A program made the translations under genes and the position numbers. Shown in pieces: positions 47,111-59,660 of a DNA stretch of 64,000 nucleotides. Position 1 is the first letter of the stretch. Each line of letters begins with the position of its first letter. Source of the stretch: Siderastrea siderea (taxonomy: Eukaryota; Cnidaria; Anthozoa; Scleractinia; Rhizangiidae); NCBI GenBank assembly GCA_964030785.1, contig OZ034968.1:32060686-32124685 (forward strand), given 5' to 3'. Below the pieces are notes generated by a model. The model worked only from the letters and a program-made list of their open reading frames with translations, was not told the DNA's origin and did no database searches.

Positions 47111-50100
47111 GACTGGCTTACTGGCTTAAATGATAAACAAATTTAGCTAGAAAGAAAATTATGTATATTTGCTGTTGTTTACTAAACCTAATTGTTTGTT
47201 TGCAAATTCTTGGTGGATTTAAGGTGTTTGATAACTTTTTAGTGGATTAATATTAATGAAGTATCAATTCTTACATCAGGACAGCCTTCCCACATCTTTA
47301 CGGCAGAAGGACAGCTGTCCAGACTCTAGAGGGTGGAGGTGCAAGGCCAAAAAAGAAAGCTAAGCAGTATGTTCCATTCTTTGTCAAGGACACCTGGACA
47401 AAAGAGTTTTTAGTTTTGTCATCTACTATGGATGACAAAACCCCACGGCCAGACATGCTTCAATCTCTTCAAGCAGCTGGCTTAGGGAAGAAGAAAGTCG
47501 TTTTCAAAGATAAGAACGGTGATTTCAATCACTTAAGAAACACCCTAGAGGATTACTTTCCAAAATTAAAATCCCAGAATGGAGCTTTTGAGCTCCTAAG
47601 AGCCGACAGAGGTGGGAATACACGACCTCTTATCAACATTCACATGCCGCACTCTGGTTACTCAATAAAGGATCTAAAAGAAGCTGTGCCAGGCAGCTCA
47701 ATCATTTATGTTAGACCAATCCAAAGTGACCTGGACATGGAGGTTGTCGAAAAAGAAGATGGTACTCCGAAAGTATACACTCGGTGTGTCAACTGCCATC
47801 AAGATATCCCTTTAGTGGAAATCAAAGAGCATGCTGATTTGTGTAAAGGTGGAAGTTCAAGTTCCACTAATGACTTTGTACCAGCAACCCCAAAACAAGG
47901 AAAAACCTCCACAACACATGAAAGTCAAAGTAAGGAACAATCAATCAACACAATAGTCCTGGACAGTGACTTGCCTGGTGATGATGCTGAGTTGTTACCT
48001 ACCGCTGATCAGAGAGCAGCATGGATAAAAGAACTTCAAGAAATGTTTCCTGGGGTTCCCAGAACAAAACTTGAACAGACTGTTAAGACCTCTATATCAC
48101 TGCAGGAAGCAGCAGAAGAAGTTTGTGATACAGAGGGCCAGGAACCCCCTCCTGAAGTAATGACGATTGGTGATGTTCTACTTAAGCTACAATCAGATGT
48201 CAAGGGCAATGACTTCACCCTAACAATTAAACGAGATGAATTGTGGATGGGAGCTTTAAGGTTTTACAAAACAGCCTTGACAGAAAGAGAAAGGTTGTGG
48301 CAGGGCTTGGCAATCATCTTCCAATTAGAAGAGGGTCTTGATGGTGGGGCACTAAAAACTGAATTTTTTGAGCAGTTACGTCTATTTGAGGGTCCTGATG
48401 AGTCAAAAGTTCCAGTGAGAGATAGCAGCAAGGCATTCCTTTTAAAGCTTGCAGGAGTAGCAATTTCGCACTCGATAATCCAGAAAGGTCCTGTTTTTGG
48501 TGCTCTTTCACCTGCAGTGTACTACCATGTAGCTGGTTGTGATCCAGATCTTGTAGCCAGTCAAATTGAAAAGAATGATGTGCCCAAAAATGCAGGTAAT
48601 GTAATAGAAATAAGTTGCATATTTTTGCACAGAAACTCAGCCATTACAAGTCAAAAAGTGAAATGCATTATTTGACCAATTCTGTACAATCCTTGGCATG
48701 TTACAAAGGAAAAAATTGTGTTCAGCTCAGATGACTAGCCTGGTGAAAATACAACATGATATATAGTATACCTTGTGTCCGTGTCAACTTAAACTGATTT
48801 TGTGCTAAGCTGTTCTTCTAACTCCAGTAATGTGCTTTTTTGTCCAGTATTAGTTGATGGACAATTATTTATGAAAACCTGGAAGGTTTAATTTCCATAT
48901 TATTTAATAACTGCCTTATTATGACTAATAGATTGTGTAGTTCCAGAAAATACCCATACTCCCCCAATAGAACGGAATGGAAATTCCATGAATGGTGGGG
49001 TGTCTCAAAGGCCCAAAAATGTAAAGCAATGTATGAAGCTAAATTGGAATTTCCAGAGGGGTGGGGTAATTCATAGGGCAAATCCCTTCCATGGGGGGGG
49101 GGGGGGGGTAATGAGAATTTTCTGGAACTACACATTATACACATTTGCCATAATTAAATTGCTTCTCTTTCCACCAGTAACCCCTTAGGAGGGTTCACAT
49201 ATAAACTGGGAAAGAAAATTCCATGACTTTTAATCCAATTCCATGACCTCAAAATTGCCAAGGGGACTGGTGAAAGCAATGAGTGAAATGCCCCACTGTG
49301 CGAGACATTTTGACGCTTGACACAAACTTTCCTAATTTTCTTTTTTAAAACAATCTGTTAAAAACTTTTCCATGACCCTAACAAAATTATCTAATTTCTA
49401 TGACTTGGCCTGGAATGCCAATTTCAAATTCCATGACTTTTCATGAGCTTTCCGTAGTAATCATAATAAATGACAAATCTTTTGAACCCAAAAGCTGACA
49501 AAAAGGGGCCATTTTGATTTTCATTGCTTTAATTATTTTGAAGTTTCAACTTTTTAGAAATGATGATGCCCTGAAGGTAAATCTGCTGTTTCTACAGCTT
49601 TTGAAACATCTCACAAGCTGACATTTTATGTTAACAGGGATCTTCTTTTCATAGTAGAATTTCCTCCATATCAATTGCTGTCAAAACAGCAGATTCATGT
49701 TTTTTCGTTGCATTTTATTTCCATATAGTTGTAACTCAAATATAAGCCTAAAAATGGACACAAATGTTGGCTCTTCGGTACTTGCCTCTAAATGTTCCTT
49801 TGTGGTTGCTGTACCTTATCAACTCCTAGTCAGTGTCCAATTATGTTTCGCTTACCGGCTCATACATCAGTGAAGTTAACTGTGAAACCTTCAGTACTGT
49901 GTGTTAGCTCCAAGCAAGCACTTTCATACACTTTATAAACAGTGTTCTAAAACTGCCTAACTGTTTGACATTTTTTCTCTAGGAACTGCTACTCTCCATG
50001 AGCTTATGGAACTACTGTTGAACAACGAACCAACAGCTAATATCCTAGGAGATCACCCAAGTTCTGATGCTTTCTGGGCAACCATCAACGCATCACATTG

Positions 50101-50641
50101 GCCCATTGACAAGCAAATAACTGACAGCAGTGCCTCTCATTTGCTACAGCACTTGCTGGAGAATGAAATTGTCTACTCTAGAAAGTTGGAAATTGATCAA
50201 TTTGCAGAAGGATTGCGAGTAATGGGGCTGTTGCAGATAATACAAAGAAATCCTACTGTGTGTTATGAAATGCTATGCTACAACCCCAAACTAAAGTTGA
50301 CCGCAGAGCAGTTCCTCAGTCAAGTACATCTGCAAGAACCATCAGATTTCAGTGAGAAGCAAAGCTATAATTGGTTCTTGAAGTTTGTGAATTCAGCAGA
50401 TGAAGAAAAGCTGGTATGTCTGCTCCAGTTTATCACAGGGCATATGTCCATCCCTCCCCGGGGCTTGCCTCACCAAATCTGCATTAAATACCTTCCTGAT
50501 GACGACAGTGCTTCACTGCCCAAGTCGTCTGCCTGCTTAGCAATCATAAGTTTGCCCACGGTTCATTCGTCTGAGAAGAAATTCATGGAGAGCTTGAATA
50601 TAGCATTGCAATGCGAAAGTCAAGGATTTAGTTCTGCATGA
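46345..50641 (+). CDS. Zinc-finger/CUE/HECT ubiquitin-ligase-like protein of the transposon
   Basis: Three exons, 46345-46514, 47280-48595 and 49983-50641, joined by consensus sites (gtaggt/cag, gtaatg/tag) in matching phases, give 714 residues. A Gln/Ser-rich N-terminus is followed by C-x2-C-x11-H-x3-C (about 226-245; CVNCHQDI...EHADLC), resembling a UBZ-type finger. Next comes a CUE-like helix bundle (about 305-340; ELQEMFPGVPRTKLEQ), which usually binds ubiquitin. A HECT-type C-terminus (about 352-714) has GLDGGALKTEFF and the LPKSSACLAIISLP segment, whose Cys680 aligns with the HECT catalytic cysteine; the usual HTCF context is changed. It resembles G2E3-like HECT proteins. Expected activity is thioester ubiquitin transfer, but this is unproven. 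The gene faces the transposase gene and lies inside the terminal repeats. Confidence 0.83.
47081..47117 (+). repeat. (CTGT)n microsatellite, possible LINE 3' tail
   Basis: About eight ctgt repeats follow gctaaaataaaggctgtctg, a typical end of CR1/L2-like LINE 3' tails. It lies in intron 1 of the HECT-like gene, and the upstream AT-rich DNA from about 46,900 may be the LINE 3' UTR. Confidence 0.6.
48934..49134. mobile_element. 201-bp MITE in intron 2 of the HECT-like gene
   Basis: The inverted ends tgtgtagttccagaaaat and attttctggaactacaca are exact over 18 bp. The C-rich left and G-rich right subterminal tracts pair. No coding capacity. Confidence 0.85.
49200..49460 (+). repeat. Degenerate ttccatgac-rich repeat
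   Basis: The word ttccatgac or close variants recurs about five times (49,220-49,435). It probably belongs to an old dispersed repeat in the same intron. Confidence 0.45.
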
Positions 50642-51355
50642 AAATTGAAAAGCAAAACCCCCGAGACTATAACAAGGAGAACCAAGACTCTTTCTAAGCT
50701 TTGTGAGACAGCTACATGTTTCTCAGTTAGTTAAACAACTCAAGGTATTTCCTTCATTGCTCAGGTTTTGGTTAAAAGCCATTTTTGTTTTGTTGTGACG
50801 TTACTAGTGATCCCAAGTGGCCCCTACAAAGTGCCGATTCTTTGGGCTGTGACTTTGCGTAATAGGTTAAAGACTCTGCAGTTATCATATTAGTTGTGTT
50901 CTTAGTGAGCACCACTCAGTTCCTGTTATTTCTGCTGTGATTTAACGGTTAGTGTGCGGCCAGTAAAACTGTGAACACTAAGAACTATTTTGGAATGTTT
51001 ATTGTGTCGTGACCAATCAGACGCGAGATCAAACCACAAGAAAAACATGCAAACCACAAAATTGAATACTGTCATGGCTTGCAGTTCATTCATCTACAGT
51101 CTGATTCGTTTTCTTTCCCATCACAAGAACATTCCAGAAATAATTGTAGTGTTCGTGGTTTTCTTATTTTTACTGTAATAGGTGAAAGATGCTACAACTT
51201 TAGTTCAAGGTTTGTTCTAAGTAGTGATAGTCTCCAGGTTTTTTGTGGTTGTTGTGGCTGTACTTCGAGGGCATTCTTGTTATCAGGAGAGATTGTTTTC
51301 ACCTTGTGTCATTTGACTTTCAGACCTCAGTTCCTTATATAATAAAAGAGAAGTG

Positions 51356-54300
51356 CTACGATAGTAGGTTACACAAGGAATCAACAACTTGTAAATAAAT
51401 GTCTATTCCAAAAGTTTGGCTGTCAGCCATTGGGTTGATGTGCATTAGCTGATGGCGAAGCTGGTCTGAAGGAATGGCAAGGTGAACCTCTGGAACGTCT
51501 ACTGCGTCCGTATCTGATGAATCTCCACCCCATGCATGGTTAGGCAAGGGCCCATCATGGTCAATGCCATAATGTTCAATTTCATGCTGAAGAAAATAAA
51601 TGAGCCATTATTAAATTTACAACACATTTATTTTTCAGAAGGAGCTACCCTTGAGCATCCGTTTCACTTGACATTTGTGTGTTTTGATCAGGCCGAATAA
51701 CATCTCACTAGCAAATATTTGTACTATTCATGCCTTTTTTTAATCACGAACGTCTTGTTACATATTCATAATTCAGAAAATAGAATAATAAAGTTGTGTG
51801 GCCAATTTCTGCCTCATTTGTTCGAAGCGAAGATAGCCAAGGTAAAGTCAACGAAAACAAAAATTAGTTGTTATAATACAAGATCATTGATTTTGTTACC
51901 TGTTCCAACTGGACGTCAATTAATTCATGACGAAGACCCCACACCCAGAGCTGAGCAGGAGACATGTTGCCCTCGGTTGATAGTGGATGATGATTCCATC
52001 CCTCAGCAAAAACTTTCAGACCGTTGTTAATCCTTTCCTTGAATACATATCTAAGTGCAAACAAATGAACATCATTGCCTAGCAACCCTTCACCTTCCAT
52101 GTAGTTAAAGAGGCTATAGAATATGTATAGGCATCCACTAAACACATCCCTCCAAAGTCTTTCAATACGCTGGTTATGACAGCTCCTTCCAGCAATAAAG
52201 CTACCTCTGTCAGGACCTCGAAGATGATGAGCGAACATGTACCAGGCAACGTCGACATTTTCAACTCCTTTGTCACCACGTACTCTGGATGGCAATCCAA
52301 AAGCTTCTGTTGCATCAAGAAATAGCTTAAGAACTGTCTGAGCTTTGTTGTTACAGTTACATTGAAGGTATGTGATCTGGCGTGAATAACCGTCTATCCC
52401 ACCATGGACAACAAAGCCCCATCTAGAAAAACACAAGGTGGTCTTCAGGTCTTGCAATACAATGCTCATTTTTAGTCAAAATATTGGAATCATTCCTCAA
52501 ATATAAACTTCCAGTGTACGCTTTAACAGGGTAGATACTAACCTGATGAGTTTATGATTCCCATCGATGTGCCACAAGGATAATGGTGATCTGACATTAT
52601 AGATTCTTCTTTCAACAGTAGTTAGTTGAAGAGCACGCATAAGGATCCCCTCTGGGCACACGCGTTTCATGCTGTCTTGAATCCGACACCACTGAATATG
52701 CAGTCCCTTTGCTCTTAAAAAGCCACGCATTCTCCTGTATCCACAGTTGGGGAACATTTTCAAAATATCTGATCTACACAAGAAAGCACATTTTTCTTTA
52801 TGTTACAGTGTATTCTTTCATGTGTCAAACACGAGAAAGAATGTTTCATCAGGATATCCAAACACTGAGAAGCGTGTTGAATAAACGAGGAGCAGCCAAG
52901 TTTCTTAACCTACCTCGAGGTGTTTGGATACCTGCTGAAACACTCTTTATAGAGAAAGGTAAACCACAACATTTACTTTGTATACAAATTACATTGTAAA
53001 AGTGGAGTTCAGTGGTAAAGGTTTGTAAAAGGGTGGTTCGCAAACTCAAGCTAAAAAACTACTTTTGAAAAAGAACTTTTTAAATATTTATACCATTTTA
53101 TATGTTTTGTACTTTTACTATATTCTTTTCTTCTAACAAACACATATGGCGTGAATGGGAGGAAAAGGAAACTATGGTGATAAAAAGGTGTAAAGATTGA
53201 AAAAAAATTTGCTTGATTTACCGTATCCGTAAATTTTGTCTAAGTCCATATCTGGACTTATGCACCTATCAATTTAAAGCTGGCGGGGGGGGGGGGGGGA
53301 CAGGCAGGGCATGGGGTGGGGATTTGATTGTTCTTGTTGGCCCTGGGGTGGGGCTTTTGACTGATCTTGCCTTCCCGGGGGAGGGGATATTTGAATTTGT
53401 CTTCGCCCAACGTGGATCTGTTTGAACGTCAACTTGAACGAAAGAAACTGGGACCGAAATTACTTTTTCCACGTCACGCATGCGCTCTACGTCCTTGAAA
53501 TCATAACTGATGTCCACGAGATCGAGAATCAGATAATCAAAGAATTTGACCGTTTCATCTCCATATTTTCGATTAATTTAGAGTTTTTTTTGGTTGATTT
53601 GAACGTTTTTAGACATTGCAGTATCGAAGTAAACAGGGTAAAGAGAAACCAAGTCGATTTTTTGGCCAATGCAAATGATCAGTATACGGGCCAGTCGCTG
53701 CAATGACTGCTCTTTTCAAATGTTATGCTTTCTGCAGCCTTTGCAGAAAACACGAACTGTTTCTTAAAGACTCTGTTGATTTTGTAATTCGATATACACA
53801 GTGTATTAAACGCAGATTGAATTTTTATTAAATAGTACCTTTGGAGACGTAGTAACGTTGAGAAGTGAAAATTATAGAGTTTTCCTGTTTTCCTTGCGTC
53901 TTTCTTGCATCCAGCCTGGGAATGATTGACAGCAATATGCAACCCGGGGTGGGGAAATTTTTGTGCATTTGACTGGAACGGTTTGCCCGTGGGCAGGGAA
54001 TTTGACAAATTTTTGAAAAACAAATCCCCACCCCATGCCCTGCCTCCCCCCCTCCTCCCCCGCCGGCTTTAAATTGTTAGGTGCATTAGAAAAAAAAAAA
54101 AACTTTGTTGAATAAAAGGAGTATTAGAAATGCGCGCTATTGTTTCAGCTATTGTTTTCTTTAAACAAGGAACTATGCATAGTGAAGTATGGGGCTGTAG
54201 GAAAAAATTGGCAATGTGTGTAACACGTGATCAGGAGGGGGTTTTAAACGCTTTCTTCACTAAGGGAATATTTAAGTGGCTGTCTCCCTAAGATCCTCAT

Positions 54301-57300
54301 AACCCAAATTGGTCACAAAATAGATTTCCTTCAAATCTTGTATGCGAATTGTACTTTGTCTGGGTACTTTAAAAACACTTTTCGTTTGGGCTCTAAATGC
54401 TTTCGTCGACAGTTTACAAGGGGGGTCCCCTGGTGGACAAAAATGCACATTTTATTGGTACAAAAATGCCAATTTTCAATAACTTTGGTAACTCCTCACA
54501 ACACTTAAAATTTGATGCAGGACAAAATTCTACTGTTGGTTGATAAGTACAGCTCTTCCTTATCCTACAGTGTTACTGACATTTCCATGTAGTTCTTTTG
54601 AGTAGTTAAAACAGTTCCTTTTAACAACCCAGTTTAACAGCTTTTAAAAAAGTAGGAAAAATGGGTAAACAAAAATACATGTTAACAAAAAGTGAGACCT
54701 CGTCTAGCAAATTCCTTGCAGTCAGGAAAGTTAAAGACTTGGTCTTAATTATAATAAAATAAAATCGTGCGGCCAGACGGTTTAAAGAACGTGGCGCCGC
54801 TTTGAAACACCAGTATTTCTTAATTATGCAAATTACGAACCACAACCTATGCGTGGAATTTAAGAGCAACTGTGATGCGAGCAATGCTCCCTTACATCAG
54901 GAAAACACGAAAATAGTTTCAAACTACAGCAGGACACAAATGTAAACTGGTAACATTTCGCATATAGCTTTAATTAAAATGTACAGCATTCAAATAGCTC
55001 ATTAACTATGTTCAATTCACAAGATAAACAAGTTATGAAGTACATGCCACTCGATGATTGCTAATTGCGCTTTAGAAAACAAACTTGATCTAGAACTATT
55101 AATCTGAGAATAAATCAATAAAAGCAAGTCATATTGTCTATATCACAGCCTGTGTTTTGCAAACTTATTTAGCGAACACTTAGTGCCTTGCAAAACAATG
55201 AAATCAACGAAGGGCATTTTGTTCTGTTTACATTTGCACCCATTACCTCAATTATTCTGTCATCTTCGATCAAATATAGATCCGTACGTTTCAGAGATCA
55301 TCTTAGAAGCGTCAAAACAGTTGGTTTTGGGAAAATTCTTTGTTCAAAAGCCTTCATTTAGACCAAGCTTTCCATGTATTACTTCTCTCGTGTTAAATTT
55401 TTCCGGCAGTAGCCGCTGACCAGTAGCTAATGTCAACAAAAAGACCTGTTGCACTCGCGTTTCTATTTGAATGTATGATCGCTCAATAAACTTCTAGTTT
55501 CATCCAAGCTGTTAAATTCTGGAATCTGACCCTGGCGAAACGTCAGTATAGCAAAAATATTACTACTTGATAGAAATATCCTCCGTTGAATACATTCTGT
55601 TTGGTAAAACAGTTGTGGGAGCTTGGTCCATGACGACTTCATGGTTATGATCCAGTTTGCAGTATGTAGCCCCCAGAACCACCTGATCGTGGTGTACTGC
55701 TCTACCAAATGTGAACCTACGATACCCCAAAGAACGTCTTGCTTTTGAAATTTCGCCCCGACTTGGGTTTACTGCACTCTCTCTAGATTAGCAGTATACC
55801 GCCGAACATAGTGAATGTCACTCCCGGAGGGCATGTATTTAAACGCCGGAACGCCGGAACGCCGGAATGCCGTAATGCTAAAATCCGGAACGCCGGAATA
55901 CTTAAACCCGGAACGCCGGAATTCTTAAACCCTGAAAAACCCGAAATGCCGGAATACCACAACTCTAAATGATGATTTAATATACACAAGATCGCTGAAA
56001 AGACAAAGAATTAGGGTTAAGCCACGCTTCCGCATTATTAACGTTACCTTCTAACTCCCGCCAAAACCATTCCCCTCACTATCCCCTCCCCAACCCCCTG
56101 CCTTACGTTTTCCCACCAACCATAATTATTATAATTTATTCGATTGCTGGGCTGTTTCGCGCTGGCATCAACATGGAGGACTCTACAGCAAGGTAAGCGT
56201 ATGTACCTGAAATTTTCTCTTTGACTTAAAGCGTTTAAAGAAACATTTACAAAGTGATAAACTGTTACTCCCTTCCTTTAGTCCCAGCCAAAGTCCAGAG
56301 AAAAAGAGGTAAGACACTGAATCTTAACTAGCCTGGGGGCAGGTTTTGGCGGGAGCCAGAAGGTAACGTTAATAATGTAGCGTGGCTCAACCTTAATTGT
56401 TCGTCTTTTCAGCGATCTTTTGTATATTAAATCGTCATTTAGAGTTGAAGTATTCTAGCGTTCCGGGTTTTAGTATTCCGGCGTTCCAGGTTTAAGTATT
56501 CCGGCGGTCCGGCGTTCCGGTTTTAAGTAGATGCCCTTCCGGAGTTGATCACAGACTAGCCAGCTGGGTAGTATGATAACCAGGCTTAATCAGTGGAAGT
56601 TACAAGTATCCTCAGATTTTTGCTAGGGATTGAATAGCGGGTGAGATACTCAAGCTCGCGCAAAAAATTACTACTCTTAATCTGGCTGTACAGTAGACGC
56701 CCTTTACCTAGAACAGAAACTCGTTTCCTCTTGAATATTGTTTCCAGTAATTTACTACTGTCATTACCTAAGGAATTTTTGATTTCCTTGAAACCCTACT
56801 TTATTTTAAATTAACCCTATAATGGGGGAAGGGGGGGGAGGAGTGCACGGACTCTACCTTTGGGGACTTGAAACTTTTCTATTATTTTTTAATGTGTGAA
56901 TAAGCGCCGCCAAAATTTTATTGAAAAAACTAGTTGGGAACAAATAAGTGTGGTAGGTCAATGTACAGTGACATGAAATTGTTTGGTACATTACTGTTTT
57001 AACTGAAAACAAAAATGACTTTCTTACTGAAGGTGTCATGCTATTAGATAATTTTAGAGTTCTTTTATTATTTTTGTTGACTTTTTGGTCAATTGGGTGG
57101 CTTTCCGAAGTCTTAGGGAAATCACGAAATCCAATACGGTGGATCCAATTGGAAATTATGACATAAATCTGACGCCGTGCGTGCATACTTTTGACCCTCT
57201 AAGTTTCATTTTCATTGCTTTATTGCTATCGGAGTTTGCTGGAGGTCTGCCCCACAACGGCTTCAGAAGACCAAAGAAGGCCCGGTCTAGATAGGGTTAA

Positions 57301-59295
57301 GGTTGTCTCTTAACTGCAGCTGATTACTTTCTCGAAACTGAAGGAACCTTTCAAAGCCCCAGAAGTCGAAAACAGGAAGGTTATTTTCAAATCTATGAAG
57401 ACGTGCCCAGCTGTACAGGTTATTTTACTTAGCCAAACCATGGTCTTCATTGTGGTTGTGTGCTTGCAGATTAAATTAAGGACAAAAATTTGTTTCTTCT
57501 CCCCATGAGCTCCAACCGTTTTTTTCAAATAAATTCACTATTAATTCGTGAAGGATCATGAATTCAAATTTTAGATAGCTAAGAGCCAAAACGCGAGTGC
57601 AAAATGGAGCAGTACCCGGTGTTGTTGTTGACATTAGTAACTGGTCAGCGGCTACTGCCAGAATAATATAACACGAGAGAACTAAATGCATGGCAAGCTT
57701 GTTGTAAATGAAGGTTGTTGAACGAAGAATTTTCTCAAAAACCGACTGTTTGACGCTTCTAAGATGATCTCTGAAACGCACGGATCTATATATTTGATCG
57801 AAGATGACAGAAAATTGAGGTAACGGGTGCAAATGTAAACAGAACAAGATGCCCTTCGTTGATTTCATTGTTTTGCAAGGCACTAAGTGTTCGCTAAATA
57901 AGTTTGCAAAACACAGGCTGTCATACAGGCAACATGACCTGCTTTTATTGATTTATTCTCAGATTAATAGTTCTAGAACGAGGTTGTTTTGTAAAGCGCA
58001 ATTAGCAATCATCGAGTGGCATGTACTTCATAACGTGTTTATCTTGTGAATTGAACATAGTTAATGAGCTATTTGAATGCTGTACATTTTAATTAAAGCT
58101 ATATGCGAAATGTTACCAGTTTACATTTGTGTCCTGCTGTAGTTTGAAACTATTTTCGTGTTTTCCTGATGTAAGGGAGCATTGCTCGCATCACAGTTGC
58201 TCTTAAATTCCACGCATAGGTTGTGGTTCGTAATTTGCATAATTAAGAAATACTGGTGTTTCAAAGGGGCGCCACGTTCTTTAAACCGTCTGGCCGCACG
58301 ATTTTATTTTATTATAATTAAGACCAAGTCTTTAACTTTCCATGACTGCAAGGAATTTGCTAGACGAGGTCTCACTTTTTGTTAACATGTATTTTTGTTT
58401 ACCCATTTTTCCTACTTTTTTAAAAGCTGTTAAACTGGGTTGTTAAAAGGAACTGTTTTAACTACTCAAAAGAACTACATGGAAATGTCAGTAACACTGT
58501 AGGATAAGGAAGAGCTGTACTTATCAACCAACAGTAGAATTTTGTCCTGCATCAAATTTTAAGTGTTGTGAGGAGTTACCAAAGTTATTGAAAATTGGCA
58601 TTTTTGTACCAATAAAATGTGCATTTTTGTCCACCAGGGGACCCCCCTTGTAAACTGTCGAAGAAAGCATTTAGAGCCCAAACGAAAAGTGTTTTTAAAG
58701 TACCCAGACAAAGTGCAATTCACATACAAGATTTGAAGGAAATCTATTTTGTGACCAATTTGGGTTATGAGGATCTTAGGGAGACAGCCACTTAATTTGA
58801 GATAAAACGTTTACTTACACCTGATCGTCAAGCTCACTGTCCGACAACTGAGCGAAGGCAATTTTTTTTCAAATCATACTGTGCCATTCGTCTTTGAATC
58901 GTCTTGCTCGAAACGCCAAAAATTTCCCCAATTTTCGCCATGGAAAACTGATAATCCAAATATAACTGTAACAGTTCTTCAGGAATATAAAGAGAAGGTC
59001 TTCCACGGCAACCTGTAGAAGCAAATAGGGAAATCCCTTCCTTTCCAGTTGCTAATGATTTCAGAGAATTTTGTGCTCTTTTTAAAATTTCTGCAACTTC
59101 CAATGGAATGTAATACAGCGTTGAAGCTCTCTCGACCAGGCTCTGGATTCTATCCAACTGAACACAAAGGTAATCAATACCATCCATGTCCTCATGTAGC
59201 CTGTCATTTAGCCTGTCTAGCAACATTTCAATGCTAACACGCAGACATTCCTTCAGCTCGTCAATCGCATCAATCCGACCTTCCACAGAAGCCAT
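51356..59295 (-). CDS. DDE integrase-type (IS3-like) transposase, one frameshift
   Basis: Four exons on the minus strand: 59295-58819, 52773-52543, 52422-51900 and 51586-51356. All have GT-AG borders and compatible phases (donors gtaagt, gttagt, gtaaca). The product is 486 residues if one base in the A8 run at 58,862-58,869 is discounted. In order it has a helical N-terminus, a helix-turn-helix (about 102-142; [16 protein letters not shown]), an IS3-type [11 protein letters not shown] motif (166-176), and a catalytic core with D229 ([10 protein letters not shown]), D286 (RGDKGVEN) and E323 (HNQRIERLW), a DD36E-like spacing. The [10 protein letters not shown] tail segment is typical of this integrase group. 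As written, exon 1 hits TGA after VVGQ; the other frame gives [13 protein letters not shown], which joins exon 2 perfectly. Intron 1 is 6,045 bp because of nested insertions. Confidence 0.85.
53261..54085. mobile_element. 825-bp element nested in transposase intron 1
   Basis: The inverted ends tgcacctatcaatttaaagc and its near complement extend through a G-run and ggcagggcatggggtgggga. A 3-bp TTA duplication flanks both sides (53,258-53,260 and 54,086-54,088). Internal frames up to 94-114 residues have no recognised domain. Non-autonomous. Confidence 0.82.
55821..56545. mobile_element. Third-level nested element with ccggaacg minisatellite ends
   Basis: The ends ctcccggagggcatgtattt and its near complement (aagtagatgcccttccggag) are followed inward by degenerate ccggaacg/ggaatgcc arrays in inverted orientation (55,850-55,965 and 56,458-56,530). 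A second inner inverted pair lies at 56,013-56,075 and 56,330-56,396 (cattattaacgttaccttct). It sits at the centre of the 4.5-kb fold-back element. Confidence 0.78.
56172..56309 (+). pseudogene. Possible two-exon 5' gene fragment inside the nested element
   Basis: ATG at 56172 (MEDSTA) runs to a donor gtaagc after acagcaag. An acceptor tttcctttag precedes tcccagccaaagtccagaga and a second donor gtaaga. Spliced, it reads [16 protein letters not shown], open in phase. No further exon is found before the right inverted arm, so it looks like the retained start of a transposon gene whose body was lost. Confidence 0.35.
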
Positions 59296-59339
59296 ATTGG
59301 ATTCTTCTGTACCCAGGCTACCTCTGTTTTAAGTTTTCA

Positions 59340-59660
59340 GAGGGAGGCCACGAGACGACGAAAGGAACGACTCCACAAGACGACGAAACGACGAGTGGTC
59401 GACACGACGAGATGAAATAACGACGCGACGAGAGGAAAGCACAAGACGAAGAGATGACACGACGACACGACGAGGGTCGACGGGATGACAGGTCGACACG
59501 ACGAGATGAAATGATGACACAACCAGATCACACGAAGAGACGACGAGATGAGAGGTCGACACGACGAGATGAAAGCACAAGACGAAGAGATGACATGACG
59601 ACACGACGAGAGTCGACGAGATGAAATGATGACACAACGAAATGACACGACGAGACGACG
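59340..59660 (-). repeat. Subterminal minisatellite, right (inverted copy)
   Basis: Same 16-19 base unit as the left array but on the other strand (cgacacgacgagatgaaa). Long open minus-strand frames here are repeat artefacts. Confidence 0.92.

Larger units (their letters stand above)
54276..58791. mobile_element. 4.5-kb fold-back element flanked by TTAA, nested in intron 1
   Basis: Arms of about 1.2 kb (54,276-55,460 and 57,590-58,791) are inverted repeats with high similarity. The termini are GTGGCTGTCTCCC and its complement, and TTAA sits on both sides (54,272-54,275 and 58,792-58,795). The 2.1-kb centre holds another nested element and no transposase. Its right end lies 28 bp from exon 1 of the transposase, and the splice donor remains intact outside it. 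Confidence 0.88.

Noticed and set aside
58855..58875. Bacterial IS3-style programmed -1 frameshift in the transposase
   Set aside because: The required shift is +1 (or -2), and the frame is followed by a consensus splice donor, so an ordinary indel is more likely.
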